Source: a bacterium
GTDB taxonomy: Bacteria; Electryoneota; RPQS01
DNA length: 64,000 nucleotides
Assembly: GCA_016703065.1 (NCBI GenBank)
Contig: JADJCU010000001.1
Location: 186,001 to 250,000 of the forward strand
Direction of reading: 5' to 3'
Below, piece by piece: positions 43,755 to 53,856 of this stretch. The position numbers were made by a program, and so were the translations under genes. A model generated the notes under the pieces. The model made no database searches and was not told the DNA's origin. It worked only from the letters and a program-made list of their open reading frames with translations. Position 1 is the first letter of the stretch, and every line of letters starts with the position of its first letter.

Positions 43755-45530
43755 GTGATCCCCGAAGACAAACTCGAAGAGGTTCGGCTCGCCAACGATA
43801 TCGTTGGAGTTGTGCAAGAGTACGTTGCCCTCAAGCGACGGGGTCAGAATCATTTTGGTTTGTGCCCATTTCATGAGGAGAATACGCCGAGCTTCTCCGT
43901 CCACGACGGACGGGGGACGTTTCGTTGTTTTGGGTGCGGGCGCGGCGGCAACGTGTTCGGGTTCATCATGGAGATCGAACGCGTTTCGTTTGTCGAAGCG
44001 GGTAAGATGCTGGCCGAGCGGGCGCATATCGAATTGCCGGCGTTCTCGCGAAAAGAGGGCGACGGCCCGACGGAAGCCGAGCAGATTGTCGAAGCCAATC
44101 AGATCGCGCGCGACTACTTCCACACCCAGCTTGTGAATCAGAATGGAGACGGCGCGAAAAAGGCGCTCAGCTATCTGCTGCAGCGCGGCTTTGATGATGA
44201 TATCATTCGCGCATACATGATTGGCTATGCGCCGGACGGATGGGACGGACTGGCCAATCGTGTGCAGAGCAGCAGCGTGACGTCTGATGTGTTTGTCAAG
44301 GCCGGGCTCTTGAAGATCGGGCAACAGCAGGGCCGACCTTACGATGCGTTTCGAGATCGAGTAATGTTCCCGATTCGCAATCTGGCCGGACGCGTCATCG
44401 CTTTTGGAGGCCGCAGGCTCAGCGAGCCGGAACCCGGCGAGCCGTCCGCGAAGTATATTAATTCCCCGGAGACGGCGGTCTACACCAAGGGCCGCGAGCT
44501 GTTTGGCCTGTGGGAGGCGCGGAACGAAATCCGGCGGCAGGACCGGGTGATTCTCGTCGAAGGCTACACTGATGCGATTTCCATGGCGGCCGCAGGTATT
44601 CGGTGTGTGTGTGCGAGTCTGGGCACGGCGTTGACGGAGCAACAGGCACGGTTGCTGTTGCGGTTCACACCAAATGTGTTTATCGTTTACGACGGCGACG
44701 AAGCGGGGCTAAGCGCCGCACGGCGGGCCGCGGACGTGCTGTTGGGATGCGGAGCGCAGCCGAAAATTGTGGAGATCCCCGCGGGAGACGACCCGGATTC
44801 GTTCGTGCGAGCCCACGGGTCCGAGGCGATTTGGGAATTGGTTAATCAGGCACGCCTGATCGTCGAGTTTCATGTCGATCGCGGCAAGGCCAGCGGAGCA
44901 ACGACGGCGCAATTGGCGCGCGAATTGATTCAGAGCGCATCACTGATTCCATCGGTAATTGAACGCGAAGCGTTTGTTCAGCAGATTGCGCAAAAGACCG
45001 GATTGTCGATGGGCGCGTTGTTAAGCGAACTCGGGCAGATTCGTCGTCCGCAGCAGAGACAATCCGTTGTGCAAATGCCGACGTGGCCACCGAAGGGCGT
45101 CGAAACGCTGCTGACGGGCGCTTTGATTCGCTCCCCTGAGATTCGCGATGAGATATTTCCGCACTGGTCGCCGGATCATGTCCGGGACGCGCGCCTTAAG
45201 GAGATAATCAAACACATTTATGACGCGCATACGGGACATCGCTATCCGGATGTCGCCGTGCTGCTCAGCGCATTTGCGCAGCCGCCGGAACGCGATTTCA
45301 TTGCGGCCAGCGAGGCCGAAGAGAGTCTTGAAGATTCGAAGCGGCTCGAAATCGACCGCACTACGGCGCACGATTGCCTGCGCGCACTGCAAGTCGAAAC
45401 GGTGCGCGGGGAGATTGACGAGGTGAAGCGGCTGATCCGGCAAGAGCCGACGAATATGGAGCTGCCGAAGCGGCTCATGGACTTGATCGCGCACGAAAAA
45501 ACGCTGCGCGGAACGGGAACTCAGGAATAG
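43755..45530 (+). CDS. dnaG: DNA primase
   Basis: 591 residues, GTG start at 43755. CHC2 zinc finger 'HFGLCPFHEENTPSFSVHDG' and 'FRCFGCGRGGNVFGFIM'; central core 'YMIGYAPDGWDGL', 'RVMFPIRNLAGRVIAFGGR'; TOPRIM 'VILVEGYTDAISMAAAG' and 'VFIVYDGDEAGLSAARRA'. The C-terminal helicase-binding domain is present but divergent. It makes RNA primers for replication. It is the first gene of dnaG-hslV-hslU. The usual rpoD neighbour is absent. Confidence 0.96.
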   Translation: MIPEDKLEEVRLANDIVGVVQEYVALKRRGQNHFGLCPFHEENTPSFSVHDGRGTFRCFGCGRGGNVFGFIMEIERVSFVEAGKMLAERAHIELPAFSRKEGDGPTEAEQIVEANQIARDYFHTQLVNQNGDGAKKALSYLLQRGFDDDIIRAYMIGYAPDGWDGLANRVQSSSVTSDVFVKAGLLKIGQQQGRPYDAFRDRVMFPIRNLAGRVIAFGGRRLSEPEPGEPSAKYINSPETAVYTKGRELFGLWEARNEIRRQDRVILVEGYTDAISMAAAGIRCVCASLGTALTEQQARLLLRFTPNVFIVYDGDEAGLSAARRAADVLLGCGAQPKIVEIPAGDDPDSFVRAHGSEAIWELVNQARLIVEFHVDRGKASGATTAQLARELIQSASLIPSVIEREAFVQQIAQKTGLSMGALLSELGQIRRPQQRQSVVQMPTWPPKGVETLLTGALIRSPEIRDEIFPHWSPDHVRDARLKEIIKHIYDAHTGHRYPDVAVLLSAFAQPPERDFIAASEAEESLEDSKRLEIDRTTAHDCLRALQVETVRGEIDEVKRLIRQEPTNMELPKRLMDLIAHEKTLRGTGTQE

Positions 45531-45537
45531 GGATATC

Positions 45538-46074
45538 ATGGCAACGTATCGCGGAACAACGATTCTGGCAGTGCGACGAAACGGGCACTTCGCCATAGGC
45601 GGAGACGGACAGCTCACGCTTGACGACACGATCATCAAGAGCAAGGGCAAGAAGGTCCGCAAAATCTTCGAGGACCAGGTGCTCGTCGGCTATGCGGGAG
45701 CGGCGGCGGACGCGCTGGCGTTGCTCGATATTTTCGAGGGGAAGTTGAAACAGCACAACGGCAATCTTACGATGAGCGCGCTCGACATGGCCAAAGAGTG
45801 GCGCATGGATCGCAATCTGCGCCGCCTCGAAGCGGATATGGTCGTGATGGACAAGAGCAAAATGTACCTCGTCTCAGGTCTTGGCGAAGTCATCGAACCG
45901 GATGACGACATCATCGCCCTGGGGTCGGGCGGATCGTTCGCGCTCTCAGCGGCGCGGGCGCTCTATCAGCACACGCCGATGCCCGCCGCGGAAATCGTGC
46001 GCGCGGCGCTCGCAATCGCCGCCGACATTTGTGTGTTTACGAATTCCAATCTGACCGTGGAAGAGCTGAAATAG
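45538..46074 (+). CDS. hslV: HslV peptidase subunit of the HslUV protease
   Basis: 178 residues. Catalytic Thr after processing within 'YRGTTILAVRRNG'; 'FAIGGDGQLTLDDTIIK' and 'VRKIFEDQVLVGYAGAAADAL' are family hallmarks. The propeptide before Thr is five residues (ATYRG) plus Met. It starts 7 bp after dnaG and is followed by hslU after 45 bp. Confidence 0.96.
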   Translation: MATYRGTTILAVRRNGHFAIGGDGQLTLDDTIIKSKGKKVRKIFEDQVLVGYAGAAADALALLDIFEGKLKQHNGNLTMSALDMAKEWRMDRNLRRLEADMVVMDKSKMYLVSGLGEVIEPDDDIIALGSGGSFALSAARALYQHTPMPAAEIVRAALAIAADICVFTNSNLTVEELK

Positions 46075-46119
46075 GATCGATGTGCTGATGGATCACCCGG
46101 ACCCACGCAAGAACACCAC

Positions 46120-47511
46120 ATGACCGCACATACACCACCCTTGCAGATTCCCCAGCTCTCGCCGCGCGAAATCGTCAGCGAGCTGGACCATTATATTATC
46201 GGGCAGGACGCTGCAAAGAAGGCGGTCGCGATCGCGCTGCGGAATCGCTGGCGCAGACAGCAGGTCGTGGGTGAACTGCGCGACGAAATCTATCCGAACA
46301 ACATCATCCTGATTGGTCCCACCGGAGTCGGCAAGACCGAACTCGCGCGCCGATTGGCGAATCTGGCCGGTGCGCCGTTCATCAAAGTCGAAGCATCCAA
46401 GTACACTGAGGTTGGATATGTCGGGCGGGATGTGGATTCCATGGTGCGCGATTTGACCGATCTGGCTGTATCGAAAGTTCGCGCGGAGCACATGGACTCA
46501 GCGCACGAGAAGCTCGATGCCTTGATCGAGGAACGGTTGCTTGATCTTGTGCAGCCTCCGATCTTCACCGAAGACGAAGAGACCGCAGAATTGCCCCAAG
46601 GCGAGAAGCAGGAGAAGATCGACTCGTGGAAGAAGAAGCGAGCCGAGCTGCGCGACGAGCTGCGCGCGGGCAAGCTGGATGACTTAAACGTCGAGATCGA
46701 GGTCAATGAAACCTCGATGCCTTTGATGCAGATATTCTCCGCGCAAGGTATCGAGGAAATGGGCTTCAACATGCCCGAGGCGATGGGTGACGGGTCAACG
46801 AGACGGAAACTTGTGCAGGCCACGATTCCGGAGGCGCGTGAACACCTTTTTGAAGAGGAGTTTGACCGCGAAATTGACATGGATCGTGTAATCCGCGAGG
46901 GGATTCGCCGCACCGAAGCGCTGGGTATAGTCTTCCTGGACGAAATTGACAAAATCGTCTCGTCCTCTGACGGCGAAGGCGTGGGTCCGGACGTGTCGCG
47001 CTCGGGTGTGCAGCGCGATATTCTGCCAGTCGTGGAAGGAACAACCGTTGCCACGAAGTACGGCCCGGTCAAGACGGATCATATTCTGTTTATTGCGGCG
47101 GGAGCCTTCTCGACCGTCAAGCCCTCCGATCTCATCCCTGAACTGCAAGGGCGGTTTCCGATTCGTGTCGAGATGGAGCGCCTGGGCGAAGAAGAGTTCT
47201 TTCGCATTCTCACGGAACCGCGCAACGCTCTGATCAAGCAGTATCAAGCGCTGCTGGCGACAGAAGGCGTCAAGCTCGAATTCTCCCGCGATGCGCTGCG
47301 GGAACTGGCGCGAACCGCCAAAGACGTTAATGAGCGTACGGAAGATATCGGCGCGCGCCGCCTGCACACGATTCTGACGACCCTGCTCGAAGACATACTC
47401 TTCGAGGCGGTAGATATGGTCAAGAAGGATATACGGATTACCAAGGGGTTTGTGCACACCCGGCTCAAGGACATCGTGGAAGATGAAGACCTGTCTCGCT
47501 TTATTCTCTGA
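46120..47511 (+). CDS. hslU: HslU ATPase subunit of the HslUV protease
   Basis: 463 residues. AAA+ unfoldase that feeds HslV. N-terminal 'LSPREIVSELDHYIIGQDAAKKAVAIAL', Walker A 'LIGPTGVGKTELARRL', 'EASKYTEVGYVGRDVDSMVRDL', I-domain about 110-240, Walker B 'GIVFLDEIDKI', and C-terminal 'DIVEDEDLSRFIL', the tail that docks into HslV. Complete. Confidence 0.97.
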   Translation: MTAHTPPLQIPQLSPREIVSELDHYIIGQDAAKKAVAIALRNRWRRQQVVGELRDEIYPNNIILIGPTGVGKTELARRLANLAGAPFIKVEASKYTEVGYVGRDVDSMVRDLTDLAVSKVRAEHMDSAHEKLDALIEERLLDLVQPPIFTEDEETAELPQGEKQEKIDSWKKKRAELRDELRAGKLDDLNVEIEVNETSMPLMQIFSAQGIEEMGFNMPEAMGDGSTRRKLVQATIPEAREHLFEEEFDREIDMDRVIREGIRRTEALGIVFLDEIDKIVSSSDGEGVGPDVSRSGVQRDILPVVEGTTVATKYGPVKTDHILFIAAGAFSTVKPSDLIPELQGRFPIRVEMERLGEEEFFRILTEPRNALIKQYQALLATEGVKLEFSRDALRELARTAKDVNERTEDIGARRLHTILTTLLEDILFEAVDMVKKDIRITKGFVHTRLKDIVEDEDLSRFIL

Positions 47512-47682
47512 CCCGTGCCAGCGGCCCGGTCTGTTCCCTTGAGGCACGAAATTCGCCAAATACGTTTGATGAAGTCCGAAGAAGCTTGATTGGCAATGAC
47601 TTAGCGGTTGTTGCTCTGCGCAAGCTTTGCGTTTGTTGCACGATTTGCATTTTCTTTACAATACAGTGAGTGAGGTCCCAAG

Positions 47683-50600
47683 ATGATGAGAACACGCTCG
47701 GCGCGCCTTTGGGTATGGGTGCTTTGTCTCTGCAGCGTCGCCTCCGCCTACGCGGGTTCTGAGACGCCGGTAGTCCACAAGACTGTCGTCAACGCGTCTT
47801 TGATGCGCACGATGTTAAGTGTTGAGTTTGATCAGGAGCAACTGGCGTCTGAGCTTAGTGCGGCTCCTGCGGTTGCTGAGCTAACGCGCGGCAGCTCGCT
47901 GCTCGCGATCGCCGGAACAGGAGCGCCAGTGGCCCGCGTCCTGGATGTGGAGTTGGGCGAGCCCGTCTCGGCGGCTCTCGATTTGGTCGATGTTCCGACA
48001 ACGACCAACGATCTCGTGCTCGTCGGTGAGCCGGTGATCGTGCATGGCGTCAGATTGGTCGGCGCTTCGGTGTCGCCGGTGATTATGACTGAGCAAGGGT
48101 TGCGGGCTGTTCGCCGTGTCGACTACGAGGTCGTCACGATGGGCGGTCTCAGTGTCAATGAAGTCACATCACCACGCCCGCTGCATTGGGCCTTTGAGCC
48201 GATTCTGCGGCAGACGGTTGACAACCTCGATGAACTGAACCCGCAGGTTGCGCTGGACGCTCCGGCACGGTTGCTGATCATGGGGCCCAGCGCGCTCTTG
48301 CAGACAGACCTGCCGGCCTGGGACATCTATCTGCAGTGGCTCGACTTAAAGCGCCGCAAAGGTTACGAACTGCAAATCGTAACGCTGCAGCAGATCGCAC
48401 AACAGTATGGCGATTCGACCATTTCGCAGGTGCGGTCATTTGTGCATGATACCTACTTTGATCCGTCACAACCGCCGTTAGTGTATGCGATCATTATCGG
48501 CGACAACTTCGGAGCTGTCCCAGGGAACGGCACGTTCCCGACCGTGCTTCACTGCAATCCCGAGCATCCCGACGAGATTCCCAACCCGCCAGGTGACAAT
48601 GATATCTTCGCCGTTGATGGTGATGACTACATCGCAGACGTATTGCACGGGCGAATCTCCGCGCAGTCAACGCCCGGCTATCTCGGCTACTTCCGCAAGG
48701 CATTGAACTACGAACTCACACCGTTCCTCGAAGACACGAATTGGCTGCACAGCGTAACCTGTACGGCAGGCAATTTCTCCGACGGCAGCGGTCTGTTTCC
48801 CGTGACCCCTGTGTGGAACATGAACTGGGCGCGCGAGTATGCGCTTAGCTCGGGGTGTGTAACCGATGCCGACACGTTTTACTATCACGGCTGGGAAGAA
48901 GAAGCCGCCCGCGATTGGACCGAGGAGATTATCCAGGACGTAAACGAGGGCGTCTGCGCCTTGTGGTATCGCGGTTGGGCGGGCTCACAGGCCTGGCAAT
49001 ATCCTGTCGTCGACTTTGACGCATTGGCGAATCTCAACGTCGGCCAGAAGTATCCGTTTGTCTGGGGCATCGTCTGCGGAAGCGGCAACTTTGCGTTCAG
49101 CAGCGGCCCCTGCCTCGGCGAGAAGTTCACCACAGGTCTCGGCACGGCGGGCAATCCCAATGGCGCGATTGTCTTCTACGGCGCGAGTGACTTGCACACC
49201 AACACGAAACACAATAACGCCATGCTGGCCGCAATGCTTGAAGGCATGCAGGTGAACGGCATTCGCTCGAATGGCGCTCTGGCGCTTGCCGGAAAGCTCG
49301 AAGTCTATCGGCAATATCCCCTTGAACGCTCCAATACGGTTGGCACGTGTCCGAGCTTTGTGCACTTCTACGGCTTCCATGTTTTTAACGTCCTCGGCGA
49401 TCCCGAATTGCCGCTCATGTATTGCGGCGTCGAGGATATGAATGTCAACTATCCATCTACCTTTGATCAAGGGACAAGCTACGTAGATGTCACCGTCACG
49501 GACCAGGGCGGACAACCCGTACCCAACGCAATCGTCGGAGTGCGTCCAACGACCGTCACGATGTCGTCATGGACACGGCTCACGGATGAGACCGGACATG
49601 TTTCGGTGCCCGTGAATTTCGTCGGCGCGAGTGAAGCGGAACTCACGGTGTGGAAGCACGGCTATGTCCTCTTCCAGAGTACGCTGAGCGTGGCTCAGCT
49701 TCCCGCCGGTCCGTGGATTGGCAACGCCGTTTGGAACGCCGGTGCGGATAGCCAACCGAATCCGGGTGAATCGGTGGAGGTGCGGTTCGATGTACGCAAC
49801 CTCGGCACGCAGGCGGCAACTTGGACGATCACGGCCACGGCAATGGATGAAGGCTGTACGATCGCGAACGGCAGCGCAACCACACCGGAAATTGCGCCGG
49901 GCAGTTCGGCACTCAGTTCGCCGATTTCGCTGACCGTGTCGTCCAATCAGTGGAATGGCGCGCAGCCGCTGTTGAATGTGCAGTTTGTTGAAGGCCAGAA
50001 CAGCGTCACGCGGCAATTCCGCTTCGCTGTTTACGCCCCCGACCCGCAGATCACCGAATTGGTTGTGCAGGATGCCGACGGGATTCTCAGCCCGGGCGAA
50101 ACGGCCAGTATCGCAGTGCGCGTGCGCAATACGAGCACGGTTAACGCCGCAGCGCTTACCGCGTCAGTGCATAGCTTCGACAATGCGATTACCTTCCCGG
50201 ATAGTGAACTCGATTTTGCGAATGTCGCGTTCGATCAGGAAGTCCTGAGCACAACAACGTTCTCAGCTTCGCTGCCCGCCAACGTGACGCAAGGACGGCA
50301 GATTGCCTTGCGCTTCGTCTTCTCGTGGAACGGCGTTCCGTTCACGTGGAAGCAGGCATTCCTTACCGCAGGACAGATTACGCCGAATGTGCCGACCGGC
50401 CCCGACGGCTACGGCTATTATGCCTATGAGAACACGGACGCCGGCTTCGCGGCTACGCCGACTTATTCGTGGGCGGAACTCGACCCGGCGCACGGCGGAA
50501 GCGGCGCGACCGCACATATCGTTGCCGACGATTCGCTGCAAATCGTTTCGCTGCCGCAGCCGTTCACGTATTACGGCGAGTCCTACAACTTAATCACTGT

Positions 50601-51387
50601 GTGCTCTAATGGCTGGTTATCGTTCGGCGCAGGTACGATTCCCGAATTCCGCAACTGGGAGATCCCGTCACCCATTGGACCGCCCGCGATGGTCTCACCG
50701 ATGTTCGACGATCTTGGCTCGCCGCTCGATACGTTGGAGCCGAATGACAACTTACAATTCCCGATCTACACTCGCGCCGACGCCAACCGCTTCATCGTGC
50801 AGTGGCGCGTGTTGAATCGCGGCGGCCGCAGCGAGAGTGTTCCCAATGACGACTTCTGCACGTTCCAAGCCGTGCTTGAGTATCCCGCCTCCGGCGACGG
50901 TTCGATTCTGTTCCTGTATAACGAGTTCGCCGATACGGATGTGAACGGCAACTATTCGACGATTGGCATTCAAGATGAGCTGCATGAGCGCGGCTTAGGG
51001 CTATCATTCGCAAACACGTACCTGCCTTCGGTGTCACCGGTTGCGGCAGGACGCGCGATTCGCTTCACGACCACGCCGCCGGATGCCTATCTCGGCGCGG
51101 ACGACCCGATGCCGTCGCTGCCGATCGCGTTTGCGTTGCATGCGGCCTATCCGAATCCGTTCAATCCATCGACGGATCTGCGTTTCGATCTCGTGAGCAC
51201 CGGCCACACGACACTTAAGGTGTATGACACCCTGGGCCGTGAAGTCGCTACGCTGGTGGATGCAAACATGGCCGCCGGAACGCACATCGCGCACTTTGAT
51301 GCGGCAAGCGTCGGTTCGGGTGTCTACTTCGCAAGGCTCGTCTCGGGCAGCAATTCAGCCGTGCAGAAGCTCGTGCTGATGAAGTAG
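47683..51387 (+). CDS. Gingipain-like C25-family protein with type IX sorting domain
   Basis: 1,234 residues. Signal peptide ('LWVWVLCLCSVASAYAG'), propeptide, C25-type catalytic region ('LVYAIIIGDNF', 'DVLHGRISAQS', 'LWYRGWAGSQAW', 'FVWGIVCGSGNFA', 'GAIVFYGASDLHTNTK'), Ig-like domains, a nidogen-like domain ('GYGYYAYENTDAG', 'NLITVCSNGWLSFG'), and the sorting tail ('AYPNPFNPSTDLRFDL', 'LGREVATL', 'GVYFARL', final 'KLVLMK'). The nucleophile Cys is present (IVCGSG), but the GHG His of gingipains is replaced in 'YRGWAG'. Secreted protease or inactive relative. Confidence 0.8.
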   Translation: MMRTRSARLWVWVLCLCSVASAYAGSETPVVHKTVVNASLMRTMLSVEFDQEQLASELSAAPAVAELTRGSSLLAIAGTGAPVARVLDVELGEPVSAALDLVDVPTTTNDLVLVGEPVIVHGVRLVGASVSPVIMTEQGLRAVRRVDYEVVTMGGLSVNEVTSPRPLHWAFEPILRQTVDNLDELNPQVALDAPARLLIMGPSALLQTDLPAWDIYLQWLDLKRRKGYELQIVTLQQIAQQYGDSTISQVRSFVHDTYFDPSQPPLVYAIIIGDNFGAVPGNGTFPTVLHCNPEHPDEIPNPPGDNDIFAVDGDDYIADVLHGRISAQSTPGYLGYFRKALNYELTPFLEDTNWLHSVTCTAGNFSDGSGLFPVTPVWNMNWAREYALSSGCVTDADTFYYHGWEEEAARDWTEEIIQDVNEGVCALWYRGWAGSQAWQYPVVDFDALANLNVGQKYPFVWGIVCGSGNFAFSSGPCLGEKFTTGLGTAGNPNGAIVFYGASDLHTNTKHNNAMLAAMLEGMQVNGIRSNGALALAGKLEVYRQYPLERSNTVGTCPSFVHFYGFHVFNVLGDPELPLMYCGVEDMNVNYPSTFDQGTSYVDVTVTDQGGQPVPNAIVGVRPTTVTMSSWTRLTDETGHVSVPVNFVGASEAELTVWKHGYVLFQSTLSVAQLPAGPWIGNAVWNAGADSQPNPGESVEVRFDVRNLGTQAATWTITATAMDEGCTIANGSATTPEIAPGSSALSSPISLTVSSNQWNGAQPLLNVQFVEGQNSVTRQFRFAVYAPDPQITELVVQDADGILSPGETASIAVRVRNTSTVNAAALTASVHSFDNAITFPDSELDFANVAFDQEVLSTTTFSASLPANVTQGRQIALRFVFSWNGVPFTWKQAFLTAGQITPNVPTGPDGYGYYAYENTDAGFAATPTYSWAELDPAHGGSGATAHIVADDSLQIVSLPQPFTYYGESYNLITVCSNGWLSFGAGTIPEFRNWEIPSPIGPPAMVSPMFDDLGSPLDTLEPNDNLQFPIYTRADANRFIVQWRVLNRGGRSESVPNDDFCTFQAVLEYPASGDGSILFLYNEFADTDVNGNYSTIGIQDELHERGLGLSFANTYLPSVSPVAAGRAIRFTTTPPDAYLGADDPMPSLPIAFALHAAYPNPFNPSTDLRFDLVSTGHTTLKVYDTLGREVATLVDANMAAGTHIAHFDAASVGSGVYFARLVSGSNSAVQKLVLMK

Positions 51388-51409
51388 CCTCTGAATTCCT
51401 CTATACACG

Positions 51410-51439
51410 AAGCGGGCCGCCCTCATGGGCGGCCCGCTT
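51410..51439. terminator. Bidirectional terminator between C25 gene and mscS
   Basis: AAGCGGGCCGCCC-tcat-GGGCGGCCCGCTT, a perfect 13-bp stem between convergent genes. Confidence 0.8.
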
Positions 51440-51457
51440 GCATTTGAGTCGCTTCGG

Positions 51458-52561
51458 TCAATTTACCCGCGGCGGGAAGTCGGTGGGTTCCCCGAGCGGA
51501 TTGGCGACGTAAAGTGTCTGCGTCGGAAAGGCGAACGCGATGCCCAGATCCTCGAATTCGCGCTTGATGTTCATCAGCAGTGAATGCCGCGCCTGCAGAT
51601 ACTCGGCATAGTCAGTTGACACGGTAAAACAGAGGACCAGGATTTTCAGACTCGAATCCGAGAACTGTGAGAAGAAAACGTACTGCGGCTCGGTATGCAG
51701 GCGGTCATCGGCCGCAATCAACGTTCGCACACGCGCAACGGCAGCTTCGAGCTTCTCGACCGGCGTGTCATAGGTAACCCCGATTTCAAATTTAATGCGC
51801 CGTTTCTCCATGCGCGAGAAATTCTCGATGGGCTTCGTCGTCAAGTCGGAATTTGGAACGGTAATCAGACTTTGTTCAAATGTACGGATTCGTGTCACGC
51901 GCAGGGTAACTTCCTCGACCGTCCCTTCAATCGCGCCCACTTTCACCCAATCACCAATCACGAACGGTTTGTCCACGAAGATGACGATGCTGCCGAAGAA
52001 GTTCGCCAGCGTGTCTTTCGCGGCAAGGGCAATCGCCGCGCCGCCGAGTCCGATGCCCGCCAGAAGTGAGGTCACCGAATAGCCGATGTTCTGCAACGCG
52101 ATCAGGGTCGCGACGATCCACATGACTACGACAATCGTCTTGCGACCCAGCGGGATGATTCCGGCGACTTCCGGGTTATTCAGCTTCGCTTTGGCTTCTG
52201 CGGAGCGCATGAACCCGCTGACCAGCCGCACGACCATCCAGAAGCCGACAAAAATCGTCGCCGACTTCATGAATGAGAAGAAGAAGTGATCGATGTCCAC
52301 CGGATCGTTCGGCAGCGGCAAAACGGTCAGCGCCACCCAGAGGCCGAGCAGGAAGCACATCCAGCCAATCGGGCGGCGCACTGCCGTCAGAAAGACATCG
52401 TCAAAGTCGCCCTGCGTGCGTTCCGCGAGCTTGATCAGGCGCTTGATGACGGACATCACAATCTGTTTTAATACCCAGCCGCCCGCCAGAGCAAGCAGCG
52501 CAAGCAGCCACTGTTCGGTTGTGATTCCGCTAAAATGAGTTAAGAGTGACTCGTGGTTCAT
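51458..52561 (-). CDS. MscS-family mechanosensitive ion channel
   Basis: 367 residues. Three or four membrane helices, then the pore helix 'LAGIGLGGAAIALAAKDTLANFFGSIVIFVDKPF' and MscS beta domain 'IGDWVKVGAIEGTVEEVTLRVTRIRTFEQSLITVPNSDL'. The C-terminal alpha/beta domain is present. Relieves osmotic downshock. It overlaps the glycosyltransferase gene upstream by 4 bases (52558-52561). Confidence 0.93.
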   Translation of the reverse strand: MNHESLLTHFSGITTEQWLLALLALAGGWVLKQIVMSVIKRLIKLAERTQGDFDDVFLTAVRRPIGWMCFLLGLWVALTVLPLPNDPVDIDHFFFSFMKSATIFVGFWMVVRLVSGFMRSAEAKAKLNNPEVAGIIPLGRKTIVVVMWIVATLIALQNIGYSVTSLLAGIGLGGAAIALAAKDTLANFFGSIVIFVDKPFVIGDWVKVGAIEGTVEEVTLRVTRIRTFEQSLITVPNSDLTTKPIENFSRMEKRRIKFEIGVTYDTPVEKLEAAVARVRTLIAADDRLHTEPQYVFFSQFSDSSLKILVLCFTVSTDYAEYLQARHSLLMNIKREFEDLGIAFAFPTQTLYVANPLGEPTDFPPRVN

Positions 52562-53724
52562 ATTCGGGTCTTCTGCAAGTCAAGGCTGTCGAGAATCAAC
52601 CGACAGCGCGATTCCCATGTGTAGCGCTGCGCGACCGTTTCATAGGCGCGGCGCGGAAGCGCTGGATCGTCCACCAGGACCAAGCCCGCGCGCAGCGCGG
52701 ATTCCATGGCGGCTATGTCGTCCGGCTTAAAGAGAAGCGCATGCTCGCCGTCGGCGATTACTTCCAAGACCGTTGGAAAGGCGGGTCCGACGATCAGACG
52801 TTTCGCGGCCATATATTCGAACAGTTTCATGGGCGAACAGACGCGCACGTTCGATTCCTGCCAGGTGCGCATCGGCAACAAGATGTCCGCCGCCGACAGC
52901 CAGAGCGGGACGTCGCGGTGAGGAATCTTGCCCGTGAACCGCACGTTGCCGTGCCCGGCGCGCGCGGCCTCACTCTGCCAATGCGCGACTTCGTCAGGTG
53001 TGCCGCCGATCAGGATGAAGTCTGCCTCGGGGATGCGTCGGGCGGATTCAAGCATCAGTGCGACGCCGCGATCCGCGCGCAGTGTTCCGGTATACATGAT
53101 TACTCTTCGGTCAACCGCAAGACCCAACTGCTTCCGCGCGGTTGGCTTCGGCAGCGGATCACCGAACAGAGCGAGATCGACTCCGTCGTGCGCCGTCAGG
53201 AGTTTGCCGGACGGAATGCCGTAGCCTTCCCACACCTTGGCAAGCGCGCCCGAGATGGCAACGACCTTGATTAGTTCGGGGCGCCGCGATGCGCGCACAA
53301 TCATGCGCTCGAGATACCAACTCAGGACTCTCGAGCGTTTGTGGACGTGCTCTTCATGCGCTTCCCAGACGAACGGAACGCCGGTCTTACCGAGAAATGC
53401 GACGGACCACGGGTTACGGCTGTAGATCAGGTTCTGCGGATGCTGGCGGAGCGCTTCAAGCGTACCCCGCACGCTTCCCAACACTTCAAACCTGCCCAAT
53501 ATTTTGCGGCGCGGCACGAACACGACACGAAAACCGAGTTCGCTGCCCAACAACTCACGCGCTCTTGTTAATGCGGCATCGTCCGTGGCGCAGTCCGCGT
53601 GCCGTGGAATAAACAGCGTTACGTCATGACCGAGGCGCGCGAAAGAGCGGCACATCTGTACGACCTGTACGACGTTGGCATCGACGGACGGAAAGGCGCG
53701 GCTATGGACGTAAGCGATACGCAA
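52558..53724 (-). CDS. Glycosyltransferase family 4 (GT-B)
   Basis: 388 residues from TTG 53724 ('RIAYVHSRAFPSVDANVVQVV', the usual GT4 start). The C-terminal GT-B donor domain has 'VIMYTGTLRADRGVALMLESA', 'FILIGGTPDEVA', 'NVRFTGKIPHRDVPLWLSAADILLLP-type' segments and the E-x7-E motif ('SPMKLFEYMAAKRLIVG'). It transfers a nucleotide-sugar-derived sugar, probably to a surface glycan or glycolipid. It shares a 4-bp overlap with mscS. Confidence 0.88.
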   Translation of the reverse strand: MRIAYVHSRAFPSVDANVVQVVQMCRSFARLGHDVTLFIPRHADCATDDAALTRARELLGSELGFRVVFVPRRKILGRFEVLGSVRGTLEALRQHPQNLIYSRNPWSVAFLGKTGVPFVWEAHEEHVHKRSRVLSWYLERMIVRASRRPELIKVVAISGALAKVWEGYGIPSGKLLTAHDGVDLALFGDPLPKPTARKQLGLAVDRRVIMYTGTLRADRGVALMLESARRIPEADFILIGGTPDEVAHWQSEAARAGHGNVRFTGKIPHRDVPLWLSAADILLPMRTWQESNVRVCSPMKLFEYMAAKRLIVGPAFPTVLEVIADGEHALLFKPDDIAAMESALRAGLVLVDDPALPRRAYETVAQRYTWESRCRLILDSLDLQKTRI

Positions 53725-53856
53725 TGGATAAACCCGGTTTGACCGAAAACGTTCAAAGGTAAGAATTTGGCACCTGAATCGCAACTTGCCTGAATAGGAA
53801 AGCGGGACACGGCTCTCGGCCGTATCCCGCTTCGCGTTGCCAACGTGTAGCTTTGC